A stretch of 64,000 bases of DNA from Phylloscopus collybita (lineage: Eukaryota; Chordata; Aves; Passeriformes; Phylloscopidae), in assembly GCA_027886175.1 (NCBI GenBank), contig JAJNNQ010000078.1:2108001-2172000 (forward strand), in the 5' to 3' direction. A model generated the notes under the pieces. It was not told where the DNA came from, did not search any database, and worked only from the letters and a program-made list of their open reading frames with translations. Positions 26,608-39,880 of the stretch are shown here, piece after piece (position 1 is the stretch's first letter; each line of letters starts with the position of its first letter). A program made the translations under genes and the position numbers.

Positions 26608-27745
26608 TCTTAGCCCAGGCACCCGCGGGAAGGAGACCGCGGGCAGCCGCTCCCGCAGCGCCCTCAGGGCACGGGGAACACGGCGCGGACACGGCACAAC
26701 CCAGCCACAGCCAGAGCCCCCAGCCGCCCCCTCCGCCCGCAGCCAGCCCCGAGCCCCGGCACAACCCAGCGCGGCTCCCACCTGCGCCGGGGCCGCTCCT
26801 CAGCCGAGGTTTCCGAGCAATGCCGGAATTCAGCGAAAGGGAGGCGAGTTCCTGCCGTGGGCAGAGCCCGCTGCTCGTCGTGATTGGCTGGTTCTGCCGT
26901 CACTCTTCTTTCTCGTGCGCTGATTGGGCTGAGCGGGGACAAGCACAGCCCCTGTTCCGCCCCCCGGGCGCCCCCGTCCCGCGCTCGGCCCCGCCGGGGC
27001 CGGGCTGGCTCCACCCCGCGGGGCCGCCGCTCTGCGGAGCCTGTCAATCAACGGAGATCGGTCTCGTAGCCACGCCCACAGAGGGGTGACAGTGAGGGTG
27101 GGTTCACTCTGCCGTGTGCAGAGCCCGCCCCTGGCTCGCTGCCATTGGCTGATGGTGCCGTCACTCCTGGCTCTCGCTGCGCGCTGATTGGGCAGAACGG
27201 GCAGAGCGCGGCCCTGTCGCAAGCGGAGGCGCCATTTTCGGATCGCCTGTGCGGGCCCGGGAGCGGCGGCAGCGACCGGAGCCCCGTGAGGCGGCGGCGG
27301 AGCTCGGAGGCGGCCCCGGCGCAGGTGGGAGCCGCGCTGGGTTGTGCCGGGGCTCGGGGCTGGCTGCGGGCGGAGGGGGCGGCTGGGGGCTCTGGCTGTG
27401 GCTCGGTTGTGCCGTGTCCGCGCCGTGTTCCCCGTGCCCTGAGGGCGCTGCGGGAGCGGCTGCCCGCGGTCTCCTTCCCGCGGGTGCCTGGGCAGGAGCC
27501 GGGGCCGGAGCAGCGCTGGCTCGTCCCGGTTCCTGTGGGTAGGACGGAGGTGGCTGCGCTGTCCCCGGGCCTGTGAGGGAAAATTGGCATGGCCAGAGGT
27601 TTCTGTCCCCGAAGGAGCCAGAGGAGTCCTGTAAAAGTGACTTTATTCATGAACAAAGGGAGAGGCCATGCGGCATTTGCCATGCGGTCTCTCCAGTTGT
27701 TGTAGTACGCAGCCTCTATTTTTAAATATTTTAGTAACTGTTTAC
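26608..27745. promoter_or_regulatory. CpG-rich palindromic bidirectional promoter, copy 2
   Basis: Near-copy of 600-1720. The left arm (26608-26806) is the reverse complement of 27320-27510. The core keeps CCAAT motifs (about 26882, 27146, 27186), the CTGTCAATCA decamer (27041-27050), CCACGCCCAC and the YY1-like GCCATTTTCGG (about 27230), plus outward donors CAG/GTGGG. It sits at the centre of the larger IR-B. The left arm is truncated at 26608 compared with copy 1. Promoter activity is inferred. Confidence 0.65.
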
Positions 27746-30350
27746 ACGTTCAAGCGACACCTTTAAAGCTCTTCTGGTTTTGCAAAATGCTACCTAAAGG
27801 TGAACTTCGAAAAACCCATATATCAAAGTTTTCTGATCACTGAGAGCCACACACAGACACACACAAAAACATTCCGAAGCAATCAAGGTTTTTCTGCTTC
27901 TTGTCCTAGGACTACAAATGGATTCTCACACCCCTGACCAAAACCTAAATTACAATATAAAAGTAGGATATTGCAAAATATTATTCTAATGGTAATCTTG
28001 TCACTGAAACTGCGGGAAAAACAAAAACTCTCCAACAATATCTTCAGTGTTAGAGAGTCAAGGCATTGCTTGATTCTGGCCAGGACAGGAAACAGAAATC
28101 ATTTCATCCACACATAGCCTGGTGTGCAGAGAAAATCATTCCATGACATGTGAGTTTTACTGGGTTTTTCCTAAACTTTTTACAGTCTGAAGCCAGAGAA
28201 ATCCATTGGTTCCAAGTTGCTGAGGTGTCAGTATTTGATTTCCTACTGGACCCAGATTTCTTTGCCTCTGATGTTAATTAGGTCTGCACTCCTGGGTTTC
28301 CTTCTCAGCCTTTTCCAGCCCAGGTGTCTGCAGCTCTTCCAGGGGCAGTGTCTGGGCTGGGTGTTGGTTGCTGTTTGCTGATGGTCGTTGATGTTTTGTT
28401 GATGGTCGTTCTCTCTGTGGGGATCTTTTGGGCTCTTCCCAGTCTGGTGAAATGTTCAGCTCATCTCTGTTGAGTGGTGTAACATCCCTTCAAATAAAAC
28501 CTTTAAAATTCCTTTCCCCAGGGCAAAGGCAAACCGAGCCTGAGTGGAGAAATCAAATAAAAAACAATTTTAAAGTCGGTCTATTTTCCAGCCATCTAAC
28601 CCCACCCAGCCCAGAGTGTGAGTCTGGCTGAGCCCCAGAGTGGAATTCTCCCGGTGTCTCCCCAGCCCCTGTGGCAGTGCAGGCACAGAAAGCCCTGAAG
28701 CTGCAGCAGTGGCAGCAAGGATTGGCCCGCAGTGCCTGGAGATGCCAAGGGAGGGTGCCCAGGCAGAGCATTCCAGCAGAGGATCTGTGGGCAGGCACAG
28801 GGGCTTCCCCCGCTGTGGAGCCCTGGCTGCTGCTCCCTTGCCTTCAGTGCAGGCTCAGCCGTGGGGAATTGCAGGATCAGGACTGCACAGTCAGGAATTG
28901 TAAAGCAGGTTTGTTTCATTCCTGCTGGGACGCCTATGGGTCTTTCCACCAGTGATGCCGACCTGGTGGAGACAGGTGCCAGGTTTAAATGCACTCAGAT
29001 CCCACAAAGCTGCACCTCCCTGCCCACCCATTCTTTGCCTATTCTCTGCCTTCTTGCCCTTTATATTACAATTGGTCTTTTGTGGTTCCACGGGTTCTGC
29101 TGGTCGCTGGCAGGGCTCTCCTGATGAAGTCAGAAGTCTTCCTCGGTGTTCACTATTTGACCTCCCTCTCTGAGCAGGTGCAGAGAAGGTTTGGGGAATT
29201 CCCAGGTCAGTTTGTCCTGGCTGAAACCAGGAGCCTGGTTCTTGCTGGTTTTTTAATCAACTGGTTCTGCTTAATCGGGTCTTCACAATACCTAAGTCCC
29301 ACTTCAGTGAGTTTTAACAATACATCTTCTCTCTGTGGCCTTTACCTGGCATCCAAATTCCTATGGATTCTGTTCATGGGTCCGACCTTACAAGTTACAC
29401 TCCTGTGCCCTCTGGTACAACTTGTTTCTCTACTTTTACAAAATTGCTGACTAAGCTGTATATATTTCTGTTGTCCCCTTCACCTGTTCAAGCACTTTAT
29501 ATGTTTCTAAAATTCTGAATTTTCATATCCATATACATTTCCCATATTGGCAGCCTCCCATCCTGCTCCTCCTCACTTCTTGGGCAGGACCCGATGTCCT
29601 GGTTGGAGGTTGTCAGCAGCAAAGTCCCAAGGCAGGGTCTGTGCCAGCCGAGCTTCCTGTGGGAGAGATTTCACAGGAGACAGGATTCTGGCTACAGACT
29701 GCTTTAAATATCCATCCCTTATCTCCACCATGCACCTGGTGGAGAATTTCCAGGCTAAGGAATTCCAAACACCAGTTCCAAGGGAGATAATTGAGTATCT
29801 GCCCTGGGTCTGGCTCTTATTCTTGGCAAAGCCAATGGCAAAAGCAATACCCATGGCATCTTGGTTTCTACCACCAGCTTCCAAAGGTGTTTCTTTATTT
29901 CCCCACTCATATTTTCTACCTGACGTGAATTCTGGGGGTGCCAGGGGTTGTGCAGGTCCCATTGTGTCCCTAAAGCTGCCAAAACCTCCTGAAGGATCTT
30001 TCCTGTAAAATGAGTTCCCCATCGGAGGCTATTGCTTCCACAATCCCTTCTCCTGGAATTCTTTGTTTTAGAAATACCTTAATAAGCGATCCAGTGATGA
30101 CTGAAGCAGTCAGAATTGCTTTTGTCCACCCAGTTAGGTGCCATGGTGTTAGCAGAAGATATTGAAGCCTTCCTGCTCAGGGCATTTCAGTCCCAGGCTC
30201 TCACAAGCACACACAGCTCTGCTGGTTGAGCTGACCATGTGGGTGGTCACCTGTGCTTTGCCTGATTCCCTTTCCTAAATAATAGCATGTCTTGTAACTC
30301 TTTTCCCTTCTGCTGCCCTTGAAGACTCATCCCTAAACAAATTTTCTGCT
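27746..30350 (-). repeat. Inverted repeat IR-B, right arm
   Basis: Mirror of 23977-25851, including the integrase and RNase H relics of remnant E on the - strand (about 29573-30330; the integrase block 29755-29982 again carries the HNPWHPQ pattern). The outer end is abrupt at about 30350, where TTTTCTGCTGG joins the ZNF 5'-flank sequence CAGCCCCCCCTGATCTG. It includes a small repeat of CATCAACGACC-type units (about 28370-28420). Confidence 0.85.
28861..29545 (-). other. 685-bp block absent from the other IR-B copies
   Basis: Inserted between sequences that are adjacent at 24925-24935 (and absent, by deletion, at 57720). It begins TGGGGAATTGCAGG and ends CCCATATTGG. No TG...CA termini or target duplication can be matched, so I cannot say whether it is a mobile element or ancestral sequence lost elsewhere. 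Confidence 0.5.
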
Positions 30351-32210
<1,860 letters not shown>

Positions 32211-32767
32211 CAGTTAAAAAGTCAGATGGGAGCTATAAATTAGTACATGTACAGATTAGTTACGGGCAGTAAATGAACAAACCCGGACCAAGTTCCCTGT
32301 CGTAGCCAATCCATATACTCTCCTAAACAGAGTCTCTCCAGATGATGTGTGGTATAGTGTCATTGATCTAAAAGACACATTCTATGCTTGCCCCTTAGAG
32401 ATATCCTCCTGAGATTACTTTGCTTTCCAGTGGGAAGACCCCATGACAGGGCGTCACCAGCAATTCAGGTGGATGTCCCTCCCACAAGGATTTGTAGATT
32501 CCCCAAACCTATTCGGCCAAGCCCTAGAGCACTTACTTAGTCAATTTACCCACATAAAGGCACAAAGATATTACAATATCTGCAGATGACCTGCTGATAG
32601 CGAGACCAAAAGGAGAAGATGTGCGAGAATGAACCATAGAATTATTAAATTTCCTGGAAGATAAAGGATTAAAAGTCAGCAAATCAAAGTTACAGTTCAC
32701 AGAACCCGAAGTAAAGTATCTGGGGCACTGGATTATAAAAGGTAAGAAAAAACTAGACCCAGAGAGA
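32211..32767 (+). pseudogene. ERV G reverse transcriptase, 5' part, broken
   Basis: Class-I-like RT core with in-frame stops and shifts. Recognisable are VIDLKD (about 32360), an LPQGF motif (about 32476-32490) and the polymerase motif, which reads S-A-D-D (32579-32590) where families have Y-x-D-D. At least one stop precedes it (near 32411). The fragment begins abruptly at the ZNF-3 junction, so gag, protease and the RT N-terminus are absent. Confidence 0.8.
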
Positions 32768-33712
32768 GTGGCAGGCATTATTGAGCTCCCTCCTCCTCGA
32801 TCCAAGAAAGAGATAAGACAAATTCTAGGGTTAACAGGATACTGCAGGCAATGGATAGAGGGATACAGCGAGAAGGTACAATTTCTATACGAAAAGTTAA
32901 CTACAGATAGGCTAAAATGGTTAGAAGAAGATGAGCAGAGATACAAAGAACTAAAAGAAACACTGACAGCAGCTCCAGTTCTAAGCCTCCCTGACGTGAA
33001 GAGAGAGTTCCAGCTATTTGTAAATGTGAGTAACCACACTGCACACAGAGCTTTGACCCAGGATTGGGCCGGAACAAGAAAACCAGTAGGATATGTGTCA
33101 AAACTCCTGGACCCGGTAAGTAGGGGCTGGCCCACCTGTTTGCAGGCAATCATGGCTGTGGCTCTGTTAGTAGAAGAAGCCAGAAAGACTACATTTGGGG
33201 CTCCTTTAGTGGTATATACCCCACATGATGTGAGAAACATCCTTCAAAAAAGAGCAGAGAAATGGCTCACGGATGCAAGGCTTATAAAATATGAAGCCAT
33301 TCTTATGCATTCCCCTGATTTAGAATTAAAGACCACTTTGGCCACAAATCCAGCACAGTTTTTGTTTGGGGGAACAGCCAAAAAATTGACTCGTGATTGT
33401 ACAGAGATAATTGATCTCCAAACAAAAATAAGATCAGACTTAGAAGAGGAAGAGCTAGAAATGGGGGAAAAATGGTTCATAGATGGGTCAGCAAAAGTTG
33501 TAGATGGAAAAAAGAAGGCAGGGTATGCTGTAGTTGATGGGAGAACAGAAGTAGTCGAATCAGGCCCCCTGAATCCTAGTTGGTCAGCCCAAGCCTGTGA
33601 ACTGTACACGGTATTAAGAGGGTTGATCAGGCTAAAAAGGAAAAAGGGTACACTTTTTACAGATTCAAAATATGCATTTGGAGTCATCGGAAAAATTTGG
33701 GAAGAGGGCTAG
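32768..33712 (+). pseudogene. ERV G RT connection and RNase H
   Basis: A 314-codon open frame. The first part is the RT thumb/connection (ILGLTGYCRQWI; SKLLDPV near 33110). The second is RNase H, with the catalytic-type segments WFIDGSA (about 33474), CELYTVLRGL (about 33597) and FTDSKYAF (about 33655). It ends at a stop just before the RNase H C-terminus, whose remains continue shifted at 33720-33880. It is the longest intact stretch of ERV G but not a complete enzyme. Confidence 0.85.
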
Positions 33713-33885
33713 TTAGCTTGAAAGGAAAGGGATTGGTTCACGAGGAATTGGTAAGGAGAATATTAAAAGCAATCAGAGAACCCGAAGCAATTGCCGTTGT
33801 ACATGTAAAAGGACACCAAGCAGGTAAATAATTCAGGACGAGGGGAAACAACCTGGCCGATCAGGAGGCAAAAAGAGCTGCCTTA

Positions 33886-34827
33886 ATGACAGTGAGTATC
33901 CCAGAAATTGAACAAGAACAAACAGCAGAATACCCTATGCGCCCTTCAGAAAAAGAAATAGCAGAATTCCAGAAGCTGGGTGGCACACTGATAGAAGGTA
34001 AGTGGAAACTGCCAGATAGGAGAGAGTTAATATCAAAAGAATATACTAGGAAAATACTTAAAAGATTACACCTTAAGACTCATTGGGGAGCATTAGCGCT
34101 AGCAGAACATTTCCTAAAATTCTACAGGTGTAAGGGGATTTATGAACTAGCAAAGCAAGAGGTATTAGGAAGTATGGTGTGTCAAAAAATAAATCAGGGC
34201 AATTATCAGGCAAGATAAATTCAGAAAAATTCAGAAAAACTTTTAAAGGTGGTCACCCCCTTGCCTACAGGCCATTTGCTAGAATTCAAGTTGATTTCAC
34301 TGACTTACCAAAAGTTGGGAGGTACCGGTACTTACTGGTCATTGTTGATCAATTAACACACTGGGTAGAAGCTTTTCCAAGTGCTAAAGCTACAGCAAGG
34401 GTAGTTGCAAAAGTCCTGCTAGAGGAGGTGATACCGAGGTTCAGAATAACGGAGTCTATTGACTCAGACCAGGGGACTCGTTTTACATCTAAAATCGTAA
34501 AACAGTTGGTAGAAGCACTAGGGGTTCGGTGGGAATATCACACCCCATGGCATCCACAAAGCTCAGGCAGGGTAGAGAGGATGAATCAGACTCTTAAAAC
34601 AACTGGCAAAACTGATGCTAGAAACTAAAATGAGCTGGACAAAGTGCTTGCCCTTGGCCTTATTAAATATCAGAACAAAGCCTCATGCAAAGACTGGTCT
34701 GTCACCTTTTGAAATGCTATACGGTATGCCAGATGAGTATAGGATGACAGTAGGACACCCCAAGATAGAGGATAACCAAATTCAATCCTACCTAGTGTCT
34801 ATTAATCAGAATCTGCAAGACCTATGA
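33886..34827 (+). pseudogene. ERV G integrase in three overlapping frames
   Basis: Integrase is split by frameshifts. The N-terminal zinc-binding region is at 33886-34218 (a His pair in LHLKTHWG; the Cys pair is damaged). The catalytic core is at 34179-34628, with the Asp in QVDFTD, the Asp in DSDQGTRF and the Glu in GRVERMNQ all present. The start of the C-terminal domain is at 34615-34827. Core residues are preserved although the reading frame is not, which suggests moderate age. Order and motifs match class I elements. Confidence 0.85.
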
Positions 34828-35092
34828 AAGCAAAGAATAATCTCACAGAGTACACCTTTAGGTTTTGCCATTCACAAGGTGCAACCTGGTGACCAAGTGC
34901 TAATCAAGACCTGGAAAGAAATCCCTCTCACCCCACAATAGGAAGGTCCCTTCCTTGTTCTTTTAACCACAGACACTGCAGTGGGAACAGCGGAGAAAAA
35001 GGGTGGACCCACGCCTCCCGAGTAAAGAAGATCGAGCAGCAAGAAAGAGAACCTGAGTGGAAATTGACATCTACCCCTGGGGATCTGAAGAT
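34828..35092 (+). other. ERV G integrase C-terminal remnant
   Basis: Degraded SH3-like integrase tail (the pattern PGDQVLIKTWKE is readable on + at about 34887-34920) with a stop near 34940, leading to the start of the Cys-rich frame. Confidence 0.55.
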
Positions 35093-35329
35093 ATGACTCA
35101 GGAAGACAAAAACATGAGTGACAAAATAAGCTGCTCAAACCCTGGATGCCCTTGCTATCCTTTTGTACATTTTGAATGTGGAATTTGTCATGAGATTTGG
35201 GTTACACATTGTAGGCGAGGTGACAGGCCTAGGGCTCTGGGCCACAAATGTCTAGATGAAGAGTATTATTTAACTGGGGAATTATTGGTGCTTGCTACAA
35301 ACCTAGGTGTAATAGAAATGGACTCCTGA
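35093..35329 (+). CDS. Small Cys-rich ORF between pol and LTR of ERV G
   Basis: 78 codons from ATG (a second ATG follows seven codons later) to TGA at 35327-35329, uninterrupted, although the pol just upstream is broken. Seven Cys and four His are packed between residues 14 and 53 in the order C-x4-C-x-C-x7-C-x2-C-x7-C-x12-C, a plausible zinc-binding fold. A hydrophobic C-terminal segment (LTGELLVLATNLGV) follows. It occupies the place where env or an accessory gene would start. I do not recognise the family. A related-looking Cys-rich fragment lies at 36826-36927, next to another env start. Whether it was ever translated is unknown. Confidence 0.5.
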   Translation: MTQEDKNMSDKISCSNPGCPCYPFVHFECGICHEIWVTHCRRGDRPRALGHKCLDEEYYLTGELLVLATNLGVIEMDS

Positions 35330-35823
35330 GAATGGTATATGCTCTTTAAATATGGGCTAAGGGGAAAGTTAAATCAAAAGGCACAAATATTGGCCATAGC
35401 GTGCCGGAGATCAAATAGGACCCCCTGTGATGCTGGCCCGATAAAACTCTCTAGATGGGGAGCCTTTAAGACACGCTTTGCGGTTCGGACTGGAGACAGG
35501 ACCCTGGGGGAGTGGCCCTGCTGCCAAGAAGATAGATTTCCACGCTGCTGGTTGCAACCCAGTGGGCGATGGCGAGTGCAGAGGGAACCTCTGGTGGGGA
35601 GCCCTGCTTCTCCTGAGAGAAATGAGGCATCATAGACCCCTGTAGAGAGTGAGAAAAATCCAACAATCCTGTAAAAACAGCAGCTGGGGAGGACCAAACT
35701 ATAGCACCTAAGGTATCAAGCCCAAGAATACTGAGAAATAAAGTTTTGTAATTCTGATTTCTTTTTCAATTTAGTTATTAGAAGGAACATGAATTAAATG
35801 GTAATAAATAAAAGATGGAGGAT
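35330..35823 (+). other. ERV G 3' internal region with polypurine tract
   Basis: A 98-codon frame (35339-35635) rich in Arg, Trp and Cys has no recognised domain. An AATAAA lies at about 35739. A purine-rich AAAAGATGGAGGAT directly precedes the LTR. No env is present; it was deleted or never there. Confidence 0.5.
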
Positions 35824-36670
35824 TGTAGTATATGTTAATTCATGTTCCCGAAATATAGTGATAGATTAATTCATGTTTTCCAAATAGGGTGATATTGGTG
35901 AGGGGTAAAATATGTTCTTTGTGATAAGTTTGTTCATAAAGCTTTAAGGGCACTACCAGCTCAGGCAGGCACTGAGCTGGTAGCTTCACAAGAAACTCTT
36001 TATACGTAATTTCAGTGTATGCTGGTTTATGTTTATGGATTATATTTTATATACATGTATTGGTGTGGATAAAAGCATAACGTACAACTCTTAAGAATGT
36101 CAGAGAAGCTTTCTCAGCACAGAAAGCTCCCCGAGTCTGGGAAAAGACAAAGACATTATAATACCAACAGAGGGAGCAGAACACCGAAACCAGGTGCAAT
36201 CAGTCCCTGATGGCCCAGAAGAATGGGAACTGGCTGAACCATCAGAGATGCTCAGGAAACACCCACTACACCCAGAAAGTCCATTCAGGCTGCCTGCTAG
36301 AAACTGAGATTACATCAACAGAGCTATTGTGGAACAAAAACCTCTATAGAAATTCTGGACTGAGCCATGGCACAAGCCCCAAGAAGTTTCAAGCTCCCCC
36401 GAGATCACGACCACCGAGACTTGCCCAGGCTTGTCCAGCGAGTTAAGAGTATAAGAATAACCGGCCTAGACAGAGACCGGTGTGAGGTCTGGGGGTTATA
36501 GTGTCGCCGGACACTATACAGAGACCAACACCCGGTGTGCACCGCTTCCTTGCTCCGCTGACTCTGTGAATTTCCATATTGGCTTTGTCAATTTTGCGCC
36601 CGTGATTTTTCACTGGCAATCTGGCAATAAATCCTATTTCATTCTGAATCGGCTCTCGCTATTTATTACA
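35824..36670 (+). mobile_element. ERV G 3' LTR
   Basis: About 847 bp, beginning TGTAGTATATGTTAATTC after the polypurine tract and ending TTTATTACA. PolyA signal AATAAA at 36626-36631. The 5' end holds a short direct repeat of TTAATTCATGTT. No PBS follows, and the next sequence is an unrelated ERV interior, so this provirus inserted into, or recombined with, another element. The exact 3' end is uncertain by about 15 bp. Confidence 0.7.
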
Positions 36671-37404
36671 TATCTCCTCAGAAAAAGGACCTCGCTGGAT
36701 TCCTGTAAAGAATGTAAAGCCATTTTGGGAGCCTCTACCGGCAGCTGACTGAGGCCAGGACACCACCAAGCCCCTGGGCGAGGAGGAAGAGGAGGAACCC
36801 CACTGAGACTGCAGCTGATGACATCTTATGTCCTACCTGTACAGGAAACTGTGAACTTTGGGTTTCATGTCAGTATAAAGGGTGTGGAAATTGGTGGTAT
36901 CACAGAGCCCTTTTGGCAAAAGCGTAGTGTAAATCAGGTATAAAGCCATTGAATTTTTAATTATAGCAGGCCACAAGAAAAGGATAGTCCTCACCTCCCT
37001 ATTCTCAGGAGAGAAGTTTTGAGGAAATCCAAAAATAGCCATATTTGCAAAGAGAAAACAACTGAGCGCCTTATATTTGGCCATTCCTTGAACAATCTTA
37101 AGAAAAGACAAAAAGAGGATAATCTAAAAGGGGTTTCCTTTTTTTTCTGTAACATAATTCAAAATGAACAAACAAAAAACACCATGGGGTTAAACTGGAT
37201 GCTATGCTTATCAGCATTGCTTGCCTTCTGCAGCACAGCCTGGCCTGTTGATCAACCCAAAACAAATGTGTGGATAACTCTGGCTAATGCAACCAAACAA
37301 GATAGCTTTATGCTTAGCTACTGCATCCTCAGAAAATCCATTTTCAACCTGTTTAGTCGGTTTGCCATTAGATGGCTGGCCAATACCAGAAACTACCTGA
37401 CATC
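36671..37404 (+). pseudogene. ERV H fragment: Cys-rich relic and env start
   Basis: A Cys-rich reading (36826-36927; C-x2-C-x3-C-x5-C-x4-C then a His, ending in a stop) is followed about 250 bp later by an env-like start at ATG 37184. That frame encodes a hydrophobic signal peptide (LCLSALLAFCSTAW) and the first ~45 residues of a surface glycoprotein with an N-glycosylation site (NATK). It is cut at 37404/37405, where the ZNF 3'-flank duplicate begins. The ORF running on beyond 37405 is a chimera of unrelated sequence. Confidence 0.6.
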
Positions 37405-38782
37405 ATGCTGGTGTCCTTCAGGCCAGCCAGCTCCCGGCACCGGCGCCAGGAGTGGGCTGCCCCCAGAAAGCCAGGCAATCCAGGCTGCAGCTGCAGGGCA
37501 CAGCTGCTCTATAGCACAGGTGGCACGCATCTAGGGCAGGGACAAGGGACAGGGAGAGGCCTTCTGTGTGATTTCCAAAGGTGTTTATTGCCCAGAGGGT
37601 CAGGGAAAGAAAAAGGCACAGAACCTGGGCTTGCAGGGGCTTATAAGTGGAGGAGGTCTTGGGAGAGGATACAATTTCCAACCAATAAGGGTGACATGGG
37701 GGAGGAACATAAGGCAGGGAGTACAATGCACAGAGCAATGAAAGAACACAAGGGGAGGGAACAGTTTAAACCAACCACTGGGGCGTTGAAGGTTGGGGAT
37801 TGACAGGGAAGGGTCTGGAAGAAGGGACAGGGTGAGGGAAGGATTGACAATTCTGTAGGAGGAGGGAAGGGCAGGTCTAGGGAAGATAGATGACAAGGGC
37901 AGAACCAACAATACAGGAGGAAAGGAACAATCCATTAGGGGTAAAATATACTACAGCAATACAAAATGTGGGGGGGTGGTGTATAAAACTGACCATTAAA
38001 CTGAGCTGCAATTGGAAACACAATAAAAATACACCACAACAAAAGATAAACATCTCCCCAGCTGCTTTCAACACATGAAATAGAACACACATTTTTGGTT
38101 CCATAAACCAAGACATCCATGCTTGGCTTTGGGGGTTCCAGGCCCCTCTTGTTCAGTCTGGGGGGTCTCATCCCTCCTTTCCCTTAATTCAGGCACCTCC
38201 TGGCAGCTTTTTTCTGCAAAGAATCCATGAGTTTGGGGATTTTTGGGGGCCAGTTTTGGAGAGGGACAGCTCTGTCTGCCTTTCCCCTCCCTCTTGTGGC
38301 CTCTCAGCTGCCCCCAACACCCTGGAGCTGCTGGGATTTCCCTCCTGGGGACAAGCACGTTCATTCCCTTCCAGGAGCCCAATGCCTGGATGGGGCTCCA
38401 GGTCAGGGGCTCCTTGAGCAGCTGCCCCAGAACCTCCGCCAGGGTCTCCCAGCGCTGCCGGAGCCCCTTGGCCTGGGGTCTCCAAAGCCCTCAGCAAGCC
38501 CCAAGTCCCCCCCAGGAACCCTCAACTCCCTCACACCCAGCATCCCCCACAGCCCCTGCAAGTTCCCCCCACGGCATCGGCCATGGCCATGTCCCCACAT
38601 GTCACTGCCCATGTCCCACCATGGCCTCACCCATGGCTGTCTCCCCCCCAGGTTCCCATCCCTGTCATTGTCCCCCACATCTCCATCTGAGCCCATGTCC
38701 CCCTGTGTCCCCAGGAATAGCCATGTCCCCCTCCATGTCCATGTGTCCCCATGTCACTCTCCATGTCTATATCCCCTCATGT
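37405..38782 (-). repeat. Finger-less copy of the ZNF 3'-flank unit
   Basis: Matches 17121-18520 in the same orientation: the LTR A distal flank, LTR A (37565-38052), the 84-codon ORF region, and part of the minisatellite. It stops at 38782, where provirus I's LTR begins. No zinc-finger exon is attached, so either provirus I inserted here and the rest was lost, or only this part was copied. Confidence 0.85.
37565..38052 (-). mobile_element. LTR A, third copy
   Basis: 488 bp, orthologous to 7390-7874 and 17276-17796 and in the orientation of the latter. It has the same TG start after the GCTGGGGAGA context and the same TTATAAGCC / AATAAA order. It lacks the fold-back. Confidence 0.75.
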
Positions 38783-39435
38783 TGTAAGAGACAGTCCCTA
38801 AATTTCACATCTGCCTCACGATCATCGACAATATCCGAAAAAGGACTGAGGCTGGGGCCTGGGACCCCAGGACAGGAGTTCTGGCCTGGCTGAGGTGGCA
38901 TGTCTGCCAACCCCTGCCTACAGGTGCACTCACTGGAACTTTGCTTTTCCATGGGAACCCGGTGGAAACAATGGGTTTTCACAGCAGGCTGGTTTTGGGC
39001 CGGTCTGTTGTGTGTTTGCCCTGTACCTGTACCCGTTCCCCGAGTGGAACTTTGCTCTAAGCGCCGGAGAGCTTCGTCCTGTTTCAGTGCACCTGCTGAT
39101 GGTCTCCACACCTTCTGGCCAACTGCCTGTCGCTTCGGAAAAGGCTGTAAGAGACACCTCAAGATCGCCCGAATTCTGAGATCTCCCCAACGGAAGAAGA
39201 CAGATCTATTGGCAGACGACCACGAGGACTTCGTCTCTTTGTTGGTAGCTATAACCCTTCTCTCTCTCTTTCCCTTTATCTCTCTCTCTTATCCTTCTAT
39301 CGCATAAAGTGCTGTGTGCACTCAATAAAGTGTACTGCTTTTTTTGAGCAAATTGTTGTTGTCCCTTGCTGTATCTTTTGCACTCGGAGATCACTCGAAC
39401 CATCATGAACCTGCCTGCATTAGCAGGTTGTGACA
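38783..39435 (+). mobile_element. Provirus I, 5' LTR
   Basis: 653 bp, TGTAAGAGACAG...GGTTGTGACA. It has a CT-rich stretch (39259-39298), polyA signal AATAAA at 39324-39329 and a conserved GAGCAAATTGTTGTTGTCCC in R/U5. It matches 48452-49150 only moderately: about one base in five differs in the first 60 bp. No target duplication is visible at the outer ends. Confidence 0.85.
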
Positions 39436-39440
39436 TAAAA

Positions 39441-39460
39441 TTGGCGTCACGGACAGGATC
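39441..39460 (+). other. Provirus I primer-binding-site candidate
   Basis: TTGGCGTCACGGACAGGATC starts about five bases after the LTR. The TGGCG start and ACAGGA core resemble lysine-type primer sites, but the match is imperfect, so I do not assign the tRNA. Confidence 0.5.
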
Positions 39461-39880
39461 CTGACAGACAGAGGGGTTGCAGGTTGTGTATTATCTGTAA
39501 CAGGGGAAGGACGTTTTGTTCCAGCCGCACCTAGGCCCGCCACCTCGAAAGGGTGAGTGGTGTCTAGAAAGCAAGGGGGGTGACTTGAATTTCCCACAAA
39601 CTGTACACGCCTAGGTGAAAAGCATCCCCATACTCGAGTTGAGGGCTCTGTATTCAGGATTTCACAGAAGATCTCTTTGCGCAAAAGACGGGACAGTTTC
39701 TTGTTTTGTAATTTAGTTTGGACTGTTTAGTGTAGTGAAGGAACAACCAAAAGTAACACCTTTTAAACAAGTTAAGTATTTTTACACACCCAGGGTAGTG
39801 AAGGGGAGCACAGTAGGAGTCTCTGTGTGTGTATGTGTATGTGTGTGCTTCCCTAAAATAGTTTTTAGCCCCTTTGCAAG

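Noticed and set aside
37184..37534. Continuous env-like ORF through 37534
   Set aside because: Only 37184-37404 is env-like; beyond that the frame runs by chance into the LTR A flanking duplicate.
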